Shown: piece by piece, positions 36,074-46,099 of the stretch
Numbering within the stretch: the first letter of the stretch is position 1
Layout: each line of letters opens with the position of its first letter
DNA from: Bacillota bacterium
GTDB lineage: Bacteria; Bacillota; Clostridia; Lachnospirales; Lachnospiraceae
DNA length: 64,000 nucleotides
NCBI GenBank assembly: GCA_023391695.1
Contig: JAEWAK010000045.1
Location: forward strand, 70,346-134,345
Reading direction: 5' to 3'
Made by a program: the position numbers and the translations under genes
Notes under the pieces: model-generated
Seen by the model: the letters and a program-made list of their open reading frames with translations, nothing else
Database searches by the model: none
Told to the model about the DNA's origin: nothing

Positions 36074-39000
36074 ATGGCAAATGATTATAACATTATGGCT
36101 AAACACATTGTATCACAGTATATAGATAGAATATCTGGAAATGATATATTTGAAACTTTTACAAGTGATGAAGCACCGGATAAGCGTGTAATGGTAGGCA
36201 TGCTCGCAGATAATCGTGTGGATACAACATTTGATGGGGGATATGTTGAAAATAATTCAACAAGATTTGAAAGTGTGCCATCAATCAGCATATCATTTGT
36301 CGTTGAAAAAAGAGAAAACAGTTTGATTAATGTTATCCCTTCTGGTCTGTTTTTCTATACTATTAGGCCTGTGTATAGCGCATGCGTAGATTATATTATA
36401 GATAAATATTCAGAAAAGGATAGGACTGTCTATACAGATATTAATGAATTATGTGCTTTATATCCAACTGAACGAATTCCAGTTCCAATGACATACAAAA
36501 AAGTTGATCTCGAATCTGTAATGGGTGATGGGATAGAAATAGACCTTAGCAAGGTGGAGAAAAAGTTTCATTTAGAGCATCAGATCACAGAAAAATTGTC
36601 TGTTTTATCCGATCAGATAATGGATGAAATCTGCATTATAAATAGTGATTACATTAGCTTTGGTGATTTGGTAAATGAGGAGCGTTTCAAAATTGCGGTG
36701 ACTGTTAAAGAAGAAAAAGCATATCCTCGCTGGGATATAGATATCTTGTGTGAAACCTTTGCCGAGAACAATAATATTAGATTTATCATGCAAATGGTGA
36801 ACAAAACAGTGACTACTGATCGGAAAAATGTAGGCTATATGCCGGTTATTTTCAATGCAGGGATGAGGGTCAAGGGAAATGATGAGACTAAGTTTGTAGA
36901 TATTAAAATGGAATCATTTCAGAATAACTATAAGGAGCATAAACCGGTATATGCTGTTGCGGAAAATATTTCAGTTGGATATAACCCAAATAAAAACGAG
37001 ATTAAAACAGAAAATGTTCCTCTCTATTTTCAAATGAGATTAAAAACCAAGGATGACTTAACGGAATACATTACATTTATGAAATTGATCGAAAACCCAA
37101 TAGGTAACCTTTCTATCATCTTAAGCAAGATGGAAGAGGATTATATAGCTTGTCAGCAGGAGTATGAGCAATCGCTTGGGTTGTCAGAAATAGCAAGGGT
37201 CAAATTCAAAGAATCTCTAGATGATTACCGTAGGGAAATCGACAGATTTGCCGGAGGAATTGAACAAATTAAATACAAGGATTTGGTAAAAAAAGCATTT
37301 TTTTATTTGAATGAAACATTCCGAGTTCCATTAAAAGGTCAGCGGAATATAAAGGGATGGAGATTATTTCAGATAGTATTCATTGTTTCTATGCTATGCG
37401 AGGTTATTAGAAGCGAGTATAAAGACGATATGACAATTCGCGAAACGGATATTGAGGTAGCCAATCTGTTGTATTTTCCGACAGGTGGAGGTAAGACAGA
37501 GGCGTTTCTTGGTGTTACAGTTTTTTCTATGTTCTTTGATAGATTACGAGGGAAGACGGAAGGTGTTACCGCTGTTCTGAAATATCCTTTGAGGTTATTG
37601 GCAGTTCAGCAGTTGGATAGAGTTCTGACAATAACTGTTAAGGCCAATATAGTAAAGCAGAGTAGTTATGAATTAAAAAATACAAAAGACTTTCAAACTG
37701 GTTTTTATGTAGGTAGCGCGAACACACCAAATAAGATAGATGTGCAAGAACACTTAAGCGACAGAGGAGCCAGGGGAAAGAACAGTGGATTGATTTTGGA
37801 CAGTGATACTGATACATTAAATGAATACTATCGCTTTATTGATACATGTCCGGTATGTGGGGAGAAACATGTAAACGTTAAGTTTAACACAGAGCGATGG
37901 ACGTTAGAACATGTATGCGAAAACTCAAACTGCTTAATGAATGTGTTGCCAATACTGATAGTTGATAGCGAAATATATAGATATTTACCAACAATTATTG
38001 TATGTACCATTGATAAGATGGCTATGGCAGGAATAAGCAATGAGTTTAAAATGTTATTTGGTCAAGTAAAATCGCAATGCAGTATTCATGGCTTTTCTAA
38101 TAAGTCAAAATGTATTTGTGGTAAATGCAATGGCACAGTTAAAACAATATCAATGCTTAAAGATCCTATCCCGACGCTTTTTATACAAGACGAATTGCAC
38201 TTAGTTAAAGAAAGTCTTGGTACGTTTGACGCTCATTATGAATCATTTATTGATTACTATGCAAAAAAACTTGTGCCGGATGAGCAAAAAAAGCAGATTA
38301 GATTCATCGGTGCGACAGCCACTATATCTCAGTACAAAGAGCATATTAATCATCTATACCATATGGAAGCAAGACGTTTCCCTTGCGAATATCCTTCATC
38401 GAAGATGGGAGAAGATTTCTATTCATATACGGATGAAGCAGATATAACTAGAATTATTTTGGGATATGCTCCGTATGGAAGATCATTAACAGACGGAATG
38501 TGGGAATCGATTTATGTTATGAGGCAGGTGGTATATTCGATGATGAGCGATTCAGATTTGCATTATAACAAATTATGCAAAAATGGATTCTCTGCAAGTA
38601 AAGAAAAATTCGTCAACATGTTGTTTGACTATTGGATCGAGTTGGTTTACAACAATCGAAAGCAAGACGCACTTGAGCTTGAAAATGCTCTACAAAATCA
38701 GGGTAATAACAAATTAGAGGCACAACAAGTCCCTAAATTTGTAATTGAGCAAATGACAAGTGATGTCGATTTTCAGACTGTTCGAAAAACCTTATTCGAT
38801 ATTCAGGCAAACAGAAAGAATGTAGAAAGCACTAATACTATATTGGCTACAAGTACAATCTCCCATGGCGTTGATGAAGATTCGTTCAACGTAATGTACT
38901 TCTTTGGAATGCCAAATAATAATGCAGAGTATATTCAGGCATACTCAAGAACGGGAAGAAAGTATACAGGGATCGTAATAGACATTATTAGGATTATGAG

Positions 39001-39466
39001 AGTCAGAGACAGATCCTATCTTAAAAATTTTGTTGTATTTCATCAGAACAAAGACGAGTTAGTCGAATCTGTACCTATAAACCGGTGGGCAAAAAATGCT
39101 ATTTATAGTACCTTACCAGGTATATTGGCAGCGTTTATTCATCAGTATTACACATTAAAAGCTAATGAAGATAACCTCTACCATACTGTAGATGTAAAAA
39201 AATTACTTCTTGAAAACAAAATTGACGTACAAGATGCTTCAGAAAAGATAGTTCATGCATATGGATGTAATGTCCATGAAAAAATGTCAATCGCATATGC
39301 TGAAATAATTCGTGAGGAAGTTTCAAATATACTTGAAAGTATTAAAAATGACAATTTTATGAAAACTGATATGATATCTGATTCAATAGCTAAATATTCT
39401 CATGGGCGGAAAAAGCCAATGACTAGCTTGAGAGATACTGAAGAACAAATAGAGATTAAAATATAG
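36074..39466 (+). CDS. drmA: DrmA-like DISARM helicase
   Basis: An 1130-residue superfamily 2 helicase. Walker A PTGGGKTEAFL lies near residue 472, a DELH box near 706 (FIQDELHLV), GATAT near 746 and the motif VI region AYSRTGRK near 957. Two cysteine-rich stretches between the motor motifs (TCPVCGEKHV...CENSNC and CSIHGF...CICGKC) look zinc-binding. This layout, immediately followed by a DUF1998 protein, is that of DrmA in DISARM, where DrmA and DrmB form a complex that loads on DNA with 5' ends and drives exclusion of unmodified phage DNA. The ATG at 36074 follows AGGAGAAGTG. Confidence 0.82.
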   Translation: MANDYNIMAKHIVSQYIDRISGNDIFETFTSDEAPDKRVMVGMLADNRVDTTFDGGYVENNSTRFESVPSISISFVVEKRENSLINVIPSGLFFYTIRPVYSACVDYIIDKYSEKDRTVYTDINELCALYPTERIPVPMTYKKVDLESVMGDGIEIDLSKVEKKFHLEHQITEKLSVLSDQIMDEICIINSDYISFGDLVNEERFKIAVTVKEEKAYPRWDIDILCETFAENNNIRFIMQMVNKTVTTDRKNVGYMPVIFNAGMRVKGNDETKFVDIKMESFQNNYKEHKPVYAVAENISVGYNPNKNEIKTENVPLYFQMRLKTKDDLTEYITFMKLIENPIGNLSIILSKMEEDYIACQQEYEQSLGLSEIARVKFKESLDDYRREIDRFAGGIEQIKYKDLVKKAFFYLNETFRVPLKGQRNIKGWRLFQIVFIVSMLCEVIRSEYKDDMTIRETDIEVANLLYFPTGGGKTEAFLGVTVFSMFFDRLRGKTEGVTAVLKYPLRLLAVQQLDRVLTITVKANIVKQSSYELKNTKDFQTGFYVGSANTPNKIDVQEHLSDRGARGKNSGLILDSDTDTLNEYYRFIDTCPVCGEKHVNVKFNTERWTLEHVCENSNCLMNVLPILIVDSEIYRYLPTIIVCTIDKMAMAGISNEFKMLFGQVKSQCSIHGFSNKSKCICGKCNGTVKTISMLKDPIPTLFIQDELHLVKESLGTFDAHYESFIDYYAKKLVPDEQKKQIRFIGATATISQYKEHINHLYHMEARRFPCEYPSSKMGEDFYSYTDEADITRIILGYAPYGRSLTDGMWESIYVMRQVVYSMMSDSDLHYNKLCKNGFSASKEKFVNMLFDYWIELVYNNRKQDALELENALQNQGNNKLEAQQVPKFVIEQMTSDVDFQTVRKTLFDIQANRKNVESTNTILATSTISHGVDEDSFNVMYFFGMPNNNAEYIQAYSRTGRKYTGIVIDIIRIMRVRDRSYLKNFVVFHQNKDELVESVPINRWAKNAIYSTLPGILAAFIHQYYTLKANEDNLYHTVDVKKLLLENKIDVQDASEKIVHAYGCNVHEKMSIAYAEIIREEVSNILESIKNDNFMKTDMISDSIAKYSHGRKKPMTSLRDTEEQIEIKI

Positions 39467-39475
39467 GGGGATTAT

Positions 39476-41383
39476 ATGAAAAGAAGCAAAAATCAAGCGG
39501 TATATAAATTCCTTCCGGGAATGTGGGTGTCTGAAAAGTCTGAATCTGATGGTGGTCGTACAGTAACTGCGAAAATTACAAATTGGAATTACCAAAATAT
39601 GGAATGCATTTATGAAAGTTTTGTAAATAATGAAATAAAGCGTCAAATTCGATTATTTGCAAATCGTGGTGGAGATACAAGTTCGTTTAGCCTTAATGAC
39701 AATATTCAATCTTTTTGCATAGTTGAGCCAGTATGTAATGAAGGATTTCCAGATATTGTGGGACAACTATCTCCATTGGTATTTTATTGTAGTTCTTGCC
39801 ATAGTAGTTTCGAATTGCTAAATGCTAGTCAAGTTGACAAGTATACCTGGAAATGTAAAAAATGCGGAAAGATGTCTGTTAAGCAGCTTCAGATGGCATA
39901 TACCTGCGCATGTGGGTATTCACAGCCGATAAAGATTCCGTATGTAAAAGGTATTAGTGATTTTTATTATAGGCCAAATGAAACAGCATACAAGATGTTT
40001 TATAAAAGCGGAAATATGACAAAACCAGCCGAGTTTGTTCAGATATGTCCAACATGTAGTGCAAGGCTTGTCCCAGATAATGCGATTTCTGGAAAAAATT
40101 ATAAACCTTTCACGCTTCGTATTATCAATTTGGTGGATGATAAGAGTGGTACTTTTTTTGAGAAAAGTATAGAAGCTCAAAAAATTATCGTAGCGAAATG
40201 GTTCGGAAAATTAACCCAGAAAAATTATGAATACATTTTAGATAATGTTGAGCTTGTGTTCAGTCAAAATATGCGGAACGATGCTCAACGTAAAGAAAAA
40301 GAAGAATATGTTAGGGCGTTAATTGGTATAGGTTTGGTAAAACAAGAAGATTTTGAAACAGCAGTAAATAGTATGCTGGCAAACGATGCAAACAAAGTGT
40401 CGGTTGAAAATTATGTGTCAAATTGTGATGCAATTTTCTCAAAGAAAAAAAGCGAAGATGTTAATAAGTATGAAGAATGGATCAGGCATTATTCATTCAA
40501 ACTTATGCAGTATAATACAATAAAATATGCAAAGAGGATCATCACATTAGAAGATTCAATAAGAAGGCAAATAGACATGGAGTTTATTGATTTGCCAGAA
40601 GAAGTTTATAAGATTAACAAAAAACTGGGAATCATTAATATGCAGGTGTCTTGTGATATTCAAATAATTAATTGCACATATGGGTATACAAGAAGGGTTT
40701 CTGACCCTAAAAATAATCAGAATAAAAACTGTAGGCTAAAGCTCTGTGCATTTGATAAAGCAAAAAACAGTAATGCTAATCTGGTTTATGGAGCAAAGCT
40801 TGATACAGAGGGAATCTTGTTTGAAATTAGTCAGAGAAGAATAATCGAATGGCTGTTCAATAACAAAGTGATCCGAGAGGAACAGTTACCGGATCTTGAC
40901 GATGAATTTGCAATAAAACAATGGTTTGGAGAGTATGTACATAGTGATACGATTTCCATTTTTGGGGAAGTGGATTCTGCAGAAGCAATAACCAAAAATG
41001 TCTTTGCATTATTACATTCCATGGCACATGCATTTATAAAAACAGCAGGTGAAATGAGCGGATTATCTGAGACATCTTTAACTGAAATAATAATTGTAGA
41101 ATCTGCAAGTATTTTTATATACGCGCAAACAAGTCAAGGAATTCCGCTTGGTGCACTTTCGGGAATGGCGGAAACAAGTTATGTCAAATTTTTAAAGAAA
41201 GTGTTTGAGGATTCAAGAAATTGTATTTTTGATCCGATATGTGCCGAAAAGGAAACAGCGTGTCTGGCATGCTTAATCTTGCCTGAAGTTTCTTGTAATC
41301 ATTTTAACTCAGAACTGGGAAGAAAATATTTATACTCTATTGAGAATGATAATATCAGTTCTGTTGGATTTTGGGAGAGATAA
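39476..41383 (+). CDS. drmB: DrmB-like DUF1998 zinc-binding protein
   Basis: A 635-residue protein with several zinc-ribbon-like cysteine pairs: YCSSC (Cys105/Cys108), WKCKKCGK, YTCACG and ICPTCSA. The C-terminal part carries the DUF1998 pattern: HSMAHAFIKTAGEMSGLSE, an IVESASIFIYAQTS strand and a cysteine cluster in CIFDPICAEKETACLACL ending C-N-H-F-N-S-E-L. DrmB pairs with DrmA as the core of DISARM. AGGGGG precedes the ATG and only 9 bases separate it from drmA. The next gene starts 2 bases after its stop. Confidence 0.85.
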   Translation: MKRSKNQAVYKFLPGMWVSEKSESDGGRTVTAKITNWNYQNMECIYESFVNNEIKRQIRLFANRGGDTSSFSLNDNIQSFCIVEPVCNEGFPDIVGQLSPLVFYCSSCHSSFELLNASQVDKYTWKCKKCGKMSVKQLQMAYTCACGYSQPIKIPYVKGISDFYYRPNETAYKMFYKSGNMTKPAEFVQICPTCSARLVPDNAISGKNYKPFTLRIINLVDDKSGTFFEKSIEAQKIIVAKWFGKLTQKNYEYILDNVELVFSQNMRNDAQRKEKEEYVRALIGIGLVKQEDFETAVNSMLANDANKVSVENYVSNCDAIFSKKKSEDVNKYEEWIRHYSFKLMQYNTIKYAKRIITLEDSIRRQIDMEFIDLPEEVYKINKKLGIINMQVSCDIQIINCTYGYTRRVSDPKNNQNKNCRLKLCAFDKAKNSNANLVYGAKLDTEGILFEISQRRIIEWLFNNKVIREEQLPDLDDEFAIKQWFGEYVHSDTISIFGEVDSAEAITKNVFALLHSMAHAFIKTAGEMSGLSETSLTEIIIVESASIFIYAQTSQGIPLGALSGMAETSYVKFLKKVFEDSRNCIFDPICAEKETACLACLILPEVSCNHFNSELGRKYLYSIENDNISSVGFWER

Positions 41384-41385
41384 AA

Positions 41386-42978
41386 ATGGCCATTATGTAT
41401 CCAAAAAGTATAGCTGAATATATGCCAACTGAATCGGAAAGGATTGTATATCACGAATTAAAAAATCAATTACCGGATTCTTTTTCTGTATTCTACTCAG
41501 TGGAATGGTCTACATATAAAAATGGGAAGTTGGTTAAATCAGAAGCAGATTTTATTATAGCTAGCCCTGAATATGGATATCTATGTCTAGAAGTAAAAGG
41601 TGGAAATGGAATACGAATAGAAAACAATATTTGGTATGTAAAAGACAATAAACATGGTGAAAGAAGATTGAATTGTACTCCTTACGAACAGGCAGAAAAG
41701 AGTATGTACTACTTTAAAGAGTTCTTTTCCAGTACATACCACAGCAACTATCAAGGAATATTTGGAGCTGGAGTGATTTTCCCTTTTTACTCTGTTGAAG
41801 AAAAAGAGACATTTAGCAATCGTAACAAGGAATGCACTATAGACAGCAATGACATAAATAACATATATACTTGCGTAAAAAGAATGTTTAAAATCTGGGG
41901 TGGCGCATCATATGGATATAAAGTATATAGAGAAAGCCAGCACAAGGCTTTCTTGGAACTAGTGAGAAAAAAAATAGCAATTTCTGCAGCTGCTGGTGCA
42001 TTGATTAAGTATAAGGAGCAGCAATTAGATGTAATTAACAGGGTTCAAGATAATTACATTTATTTTATCAATAATATAAAACAGTTTTACATGCGTGGAG
42101 GAGCAGGTACCGGAAAAACATGGATTTCAATGAAGATGGCAAAAAATGAAGCTGCGGGGGGCATGAAAAGTGTTTTGTACATTTGCACATCGAAATACCT
42201 TTCTTCAATGGTAAAAAAGCAAATTGGAGATGTAGTTGATGTATTGGATATAGAAACAATGTTTTCTTGTATAATAGATAACTTTGGAAGATTTGAAGCG
42301 CCACTTTATGAGGGAGTGATAAGTAACCTAAAAACATCAGTAGGTGGATATGATGCAATATTTGTTGATGAAGCACAAGATTTTACGGAAGAGTGGGCTA
42401 TAATTGTTCGAAAGCAGCTTAAGGACCAAGATGAGGGACGGCTGGGGGTATTTTACGATGATGTTCAGATTCTTCGTGAGAATAGTTTTGGAGAGGGATT
42501 TGGAATAGAAGTCGAACCATTTCTCCTGAGAGAGAATATACGTAACACTGCAAATATATATTCGTGGGCGTCATCTCATACAAATCTTGGTATGGATGTG
42601 ATCGCAAATTCAGTTGAAGGCCCTACGCCCATAACAGAGTATATAAGGGACAATAACGCTCTTACTCATCGACTTGAAACTCTGTTTAAGGAGTATTTTG
42701 AAGAGGAACAACTGAAATTTGAATCAATAGTGATTATTTCTGATAATGCTAAAGACTTTATGAATATGTACAAGGAAGGCATTGCAAAATGGAATTTTTA
42801 CAGAGGTACAGATTGCATCGACGATTGTATCCGGGTTGCCTCAGTTGAAGAGTTTAAAGGTTTGGAAGTAGATATGGTTATTTACATACATAATGAGGCT
42901 GCGAATGACAATATGAATTATATTGCTTATACGAGAGCAAAGTATTATTTATTAGAATTTGTTTGGAGGACAGAATAG
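41386..42978 (+). CDS. NERD-domain nuclease-helicase fusion
   Basis: A 530-residue protein. Residues about 15-120 resemble the NERD nuclease-related domain (SEADFIIASPEYGYLCLEVKGG, with the Glu-Val-Lys of the PD-(D/E)XK-like core). A superfamily 1 motor follows, with Walker A GGAGTGKTW near residue 238, Walker B AIFVDEAQDF near 325 and a C-terminal IAYTRAKYYLLEFV. The ATG at 41386 is chosen because GGGAGAG precedes it. It follows drmB by 2 bases and its stop codon overlaps the methylase start. Candidate effector nuclease of the system, though NERD activity needs proof. Confidence 0.8.
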   Translation: MAIMYPKSIAEYMPTESERIVYHELKNQLPDSFSVFYSVEWSTYKNGKLVKSEADFIIASPEYGYLCLEVKGGNGIRIENNIWYVKDNKHGERRLNCTPYEQAEKSMYYFKEFFSSTYHSNYQGIFGAGVIFPFYSVEEKETFSNRNKECTIDSNDINNIYTCVKRMFKIWGGASYGYKVYRESQHKAFLELVRKKIAISAAAGALIKYKEQQLDVINRVQDNYIYFINNIKQFYMRGGAGTGKTWISMKMAKNEAAGGMKSVLYICTSKYLSSMVKKQIGDVVDVLDIETMFSCIIDNFGRFEAPLYEGVISNLKTSVGGYDAIFVDEAQDFTEEWAIIVRKQLKDQDEGRLGVFYDDVQILRENSFGEGFGIEVEPFLLRENIRNTANIYSWASSHTNLGMDVIANSVEGPTPITEYIRDNNALTHRLETLFKEYFEEEQLKFESIVIISDNAKDFMNMYKEGIAKWNFYRGTDCIDDCIRVASVEEFKGLEVDMVIYIHNEAANDNMNYIAYTRAKYYLLEFVWRTE

Positions 42979-43781
42979 TGCCACAATTTACACCTTTTTT
43001 AAGGTGGGCAGGAGGGAAATCTTGGCTCACTGAGTATATTAAGAATATGATCGAAGGAATAGAAATAAATAATTATTATGAGCCATTTTTGGGTGGCGCT
43101 GCCATATTCTTTGCCCTAGAACTTCCGAAACATGTGTATTTATCAGATTTAAATGATGAATTAGTGAACGCATATATACAGGTCCGGGATGTTCCAGAAG
43201 AAGTCATAGAGATAATGAGAACATATAGAAATACAGAGGAAGACTATTATCGTATACGAGCATTAGAACTCGATACAAAAGTTGAACAGGCTGCCAGATT
43301 TATATATCTAAACAATACATCATACAACGGTTTGTATAGAGTGAACAGTAAGGGAAAGTACAATGTACCGTATGGATATAGAACATGTGAATATGATTAT
43401 GAGCGTATACAAGAGGCGAGTAAATCATTAAAGAAAGTTAAAATCTTTCAAGGTGATTTTGCTGATCGAAAATACACAATAAGGAAAGGCGATTTGGTAT
43501 TTCTTGATCCGCCATATACAGTTTCGCATAATCAAAACGGATTCATAAAATATAATCAACAACTGTTTTCGCTAGAAGATCAGATGCGATTAAAAAAATC
43601 TATTGATTTCATAGACAAAAAAGGAGCTCATTATATTTTAACAAATGCTGCACATGAAACTATAAAGGAGATTTTCAGTGAGGGAGCAACGATGATTCCG
43701 GTGGAACGTAATAGTTTGATAGGTGGGAAAAATGCTACAAGAGGGAAGGTTCAGGAATTTATATTTACAAACATCAAGTAG
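42978..43781 (+). CDS. Dam-type DNA N6-adenine methyltransferase (D12 class)
   Basis: A 267-residue methylase starting at a GTG that shares one base with the upstream stop; TTTGGAGGA lies 7 bases before. Motifs are FLRWAGGKSWL at the N-terminus, YYEPFLGGAAIFF (SAM-binding) near 35 and the catalytic DPPY near residue 177. This is the Dam/M.DpnIIA family, commonly GATC-specific, which methylates adenine N6. In this operon it probably marks host DNA as self for the helicase-nuclease components. Canonical DISARM methylases are of different families, so this is a departure. Confidence 0.9.
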   Translation: MPQFTPFLRWAGGKSWLTEYIKNMIEGIEINNYYEPFLGGAAIFFALELPKHVYLSDLNDELVNAYIQVRDVPEEVIEIMRTYRNTEEDYYRIRALELDTKVEQAARFIYLNNTSYNGLYRVNSKGKYNVPYGYRTCEYDYERIQEASKSLKKVKIFQGDFADRKYTIRKGDLVFLDPPYTVSHNQNGFIKYNQQLFSLEDQMRLKKSIDFIDKKGAHYILTNAAHETIKEIFSEGATMIPVERNSLIGGKNATRGKVQEFIFTNIK

Positions 43782-43792
43782 AGGATTGAATT

Positions 43793-46099
43793 ATGGCAAA
43801 TACTAAATGGGAAGAAATGATCATAGGACAGGAACTGATCAAGAAAAGAAATCTTAGGAATAAGACTTTCGTATTAAAAAAGGAAAAGTCAGAGCTATTG
43901 CCTCAATTGGTTGATGAAGGATGGGAAAAAATCAAAGAATATGAAAACGATAAATATGTTGGGGTAAAGAAAGACAAGGATATAGAAGAGCAATTTGAGG
44001 ACCGTATATGGGTAATGCTTGCAAAGATGGGATTTCTTGAAATGAATGGAAGTAGAGAATTTGAAATATCATATGACTTTCATGACCTCGATAAGGTGCG
44101 GCATATGGATATTTTGGCTGTAGATGATGAGACAATTTTATTGATGGAATGTAAAGCAACTGAAGAGGTACAGGAAGCAAACTTTGCTGAACAAATACAA
44201 GAATTAAGCGGTCAAGTAGAGGGACTGCGAAGAGAAGCAGTAAAACAATATCCTGGAAGAAAAGTGAAATTCATTTGGGCATCATATAATTATATTATGA
44301 ATAGAAAAGATTTAGCTGCATTAGACAAAGCCGGAATTATCTATTTTAGCAATTCGACTGTTGATTATTATATAGAACTTGTAAAACACATTGGTACATC
44401 AGCACGATATCAGTTGCTCGGAAGTTTGTTTGCCAATCAAGAGATTAAAAATATGGATAATAGAATTCCGGCAATTCAAGGGAGAATGGGAGGGTATACA
44501 TATTATTCATTTTCAATTGAACCGGAAAAACTATTGAAAATCGGTTATGTACTTCACAGAAATGAAGCCAATCAGAGCATGATGCCGACGTATCAGCGTT
44601 TGATTAAAAAGAAGAGATTGCAAGAAGTTCGTGAATATATAAATGAAGGCGGTTATTTTCCGAATTCAATTATTATAAGTATTGATACCGGAGGGAAAGC
44701 GCTGCAATTTGATTTGGCTCAACCTAAATTGGATAATTCTATTTCAAAGATTGGTATTCTACATATACCCAAAAAATATAGATCCGCCTATATCATTGAT
44801 GGGCAACACAGATTATACGGATATTCTAATTCAAAATATGCGAATACAAACTCTATACCTGTTGTAGCATTTGTGGACCTTGAGAGAAGTGAACAAATCA
44901 AAATGTTCATGGATATCAATGAGAACCAGAAGGCTGTTCCGAAAACGTTACGTGTAACCCTTAATGCAGATATGCTTTGGGAATCGCCTGACTATAATGA
45001 GCAAAGGCAGGCTTTGAGATCCAAAATTGCGCAGATGTTGGGAGATGAGCCTACTTCACCGTTATATTCAAGAATAGTAATTGGTGAAAATGAATCTTCT
45101 CAAACTAAGTGCATAACTGTGGAAGCTATTCAAGCGGCTTTAAAAAAGTGTAACTTCTTCGCTTTATTTGGAAAGAAAAATGAGATTGTGAAAGAGGGTA
45201 CATTTGATTGTGGAAGTAATCAAGAAACATGTGATTTGTTTTATCCATTTATAGAGTATTGTTTCCTTTATGTGAGAGACGCTTGTACTGAGGAATGGGA
45301 AAAAGGTGACACAGATAGTGGAATGCTCACTATGAATCGTGGAATTCAAGCGGTAATTAGAGTTATAAATGATGTGGTTAATATGCTTGTTTCTAAAAAA
45401 GAGATTAATCCTAAGACTCAATCCGTAGAAGAGATGTTTGATATTATCAGATACTACTTGTCACCTTTGGCAGAATACATAAACAATCTTACTGCAGAAC
45501 AAAGAAAAGACTTACGAGGATATTTCGGAGGCGGTGCAGATACAAGATTCTGGAGGGCATATCAAAAAGCAATTGCAGATGCGCGCCCGGGATTTACGCC
45601 TGAAGGACTTGGAGAATTTTGGATAAATGAAACAAAAATATACAACGATGATACCAAAGAAATGATCGTTGAGATAGATAGAAGAACAAAAGTCTTGATT
45701 TCAGAAAAACTGGAGGACTTTTATGGAACAAACTGGTTAGTAAAAGGTCTACCTAAGACAATATATACCAAGGTAAAAACGATTGCAGATGAAAAAATCT
45801 ATGAGAGCATTACTAATAATGAAGAGGGGGATGAGATCTCACCATGGAGTTTTGTTTCAATGGATGATTGTAAGCAAATAGTTATAAGCGGAAAACTGTG
45901 GTCTACAATTTTTGAATTTATTTTTGTAAGACCAGAGGAGCAGAACATTGCTGGAGGTAAAGAAGCAAAAACTGCATGGATTTCAAAAATCAATACAATA
46001 CATAATAAATTAAATTTTGACAAATATAGTGTTCCAGCAGTGGAGTACCAATATGTAAAGAGCATTTATGACTGGCTGACAGGAATATTGGTTTTATAA
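43793..46099 (+). CDS. DGQHR-domain protein (DndB/DptB-related)
   Basis: A 768-residue protein with the defining DGQHR motif near residue 334 in the context IIDGQHRLYG, followed by the family continuation MDINENQKAVPKTLR. An N-terminal segment (residues about 60-160) contains ILLMECKATEEV, resembling a nuclease-like Glu-X-Lys core. DGQHR proteins include DndB, the repressor of the phosphorothioation genes, but no dnd genes are present here. It follows the methylase by 11 bases and closes the operon. A regulatory or DNA-modification-sensing role is plausible; an N-terminal nuclease is speculative. Confidence 0.75.
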   Translation: MANTKWEEMIIGQELIKKRNLRNKTFVLKKEKSELLPQLVDEGWEKIKEYENDKYVGVKKDKDIEEQFEDRIWVMLAKMGFLEMNGSREFEISYDFHDLDKVRHMDILAVDDETILLMECKATEEVQEANFAEQIQELSGQVEGLRREAVKQYPGRKVKFIWASYNYIMNRKDLAALDKAGIIYFSNSTVDYYIELVKHIGTSARYQLLGSLFANQEIKNMDNRIPAIQGRMGGYTYYSFSIEPEKLLKIGYVLHRNEANQSMMPTYQRLIKKKRLQEVREYINEGGYFPNSIIISIDTGGKALQFDLAQPKLDNSISKIGILHIPKKYRSAYIIDGQHRLYGYSNSKYANTNSIPVVAFVDLERSEQIKMFMDINENQKAVPKTLRVTLNADMLWESPDYNEQRQALRSKIAQMLGDEPTSPLYSRIVIGENESSQTKCITVEAIQAALKKCNFFALFGKKNEIVKEGTFDCGSNQETCDLFYPFIEYCFLYVRDACTEEWEKGDTDSGMLTMNRGIQAVIRVINDVVNMLVSKKEINPKTQSVEEMFDIIRYYLSPLAEYINNLTAEQRKDLRGYFGGGADTRFWRAYQKAIADARPGFTPEGLGEFWINETKIYNDDTKEMIVEIDRRTKVLISEKLEDFYGTNWLVKGLPKTIYTKVKTIADEKIYESITNNEEGDEISPWSFVSMDDCKQIVISGKLWSTIFEFIFVRPEEQNIAGGKEAKTAWISKINTIHNKLNFDKYSVPAVEYQYVKSIYDWLTGILVL

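Noticed and set aside
43793..46099. Dnd/Ssp phosphorothioation system
   Set aside because: One DGQHR protein alone, without dndA, dndC, dndD or dndE, is not enough.
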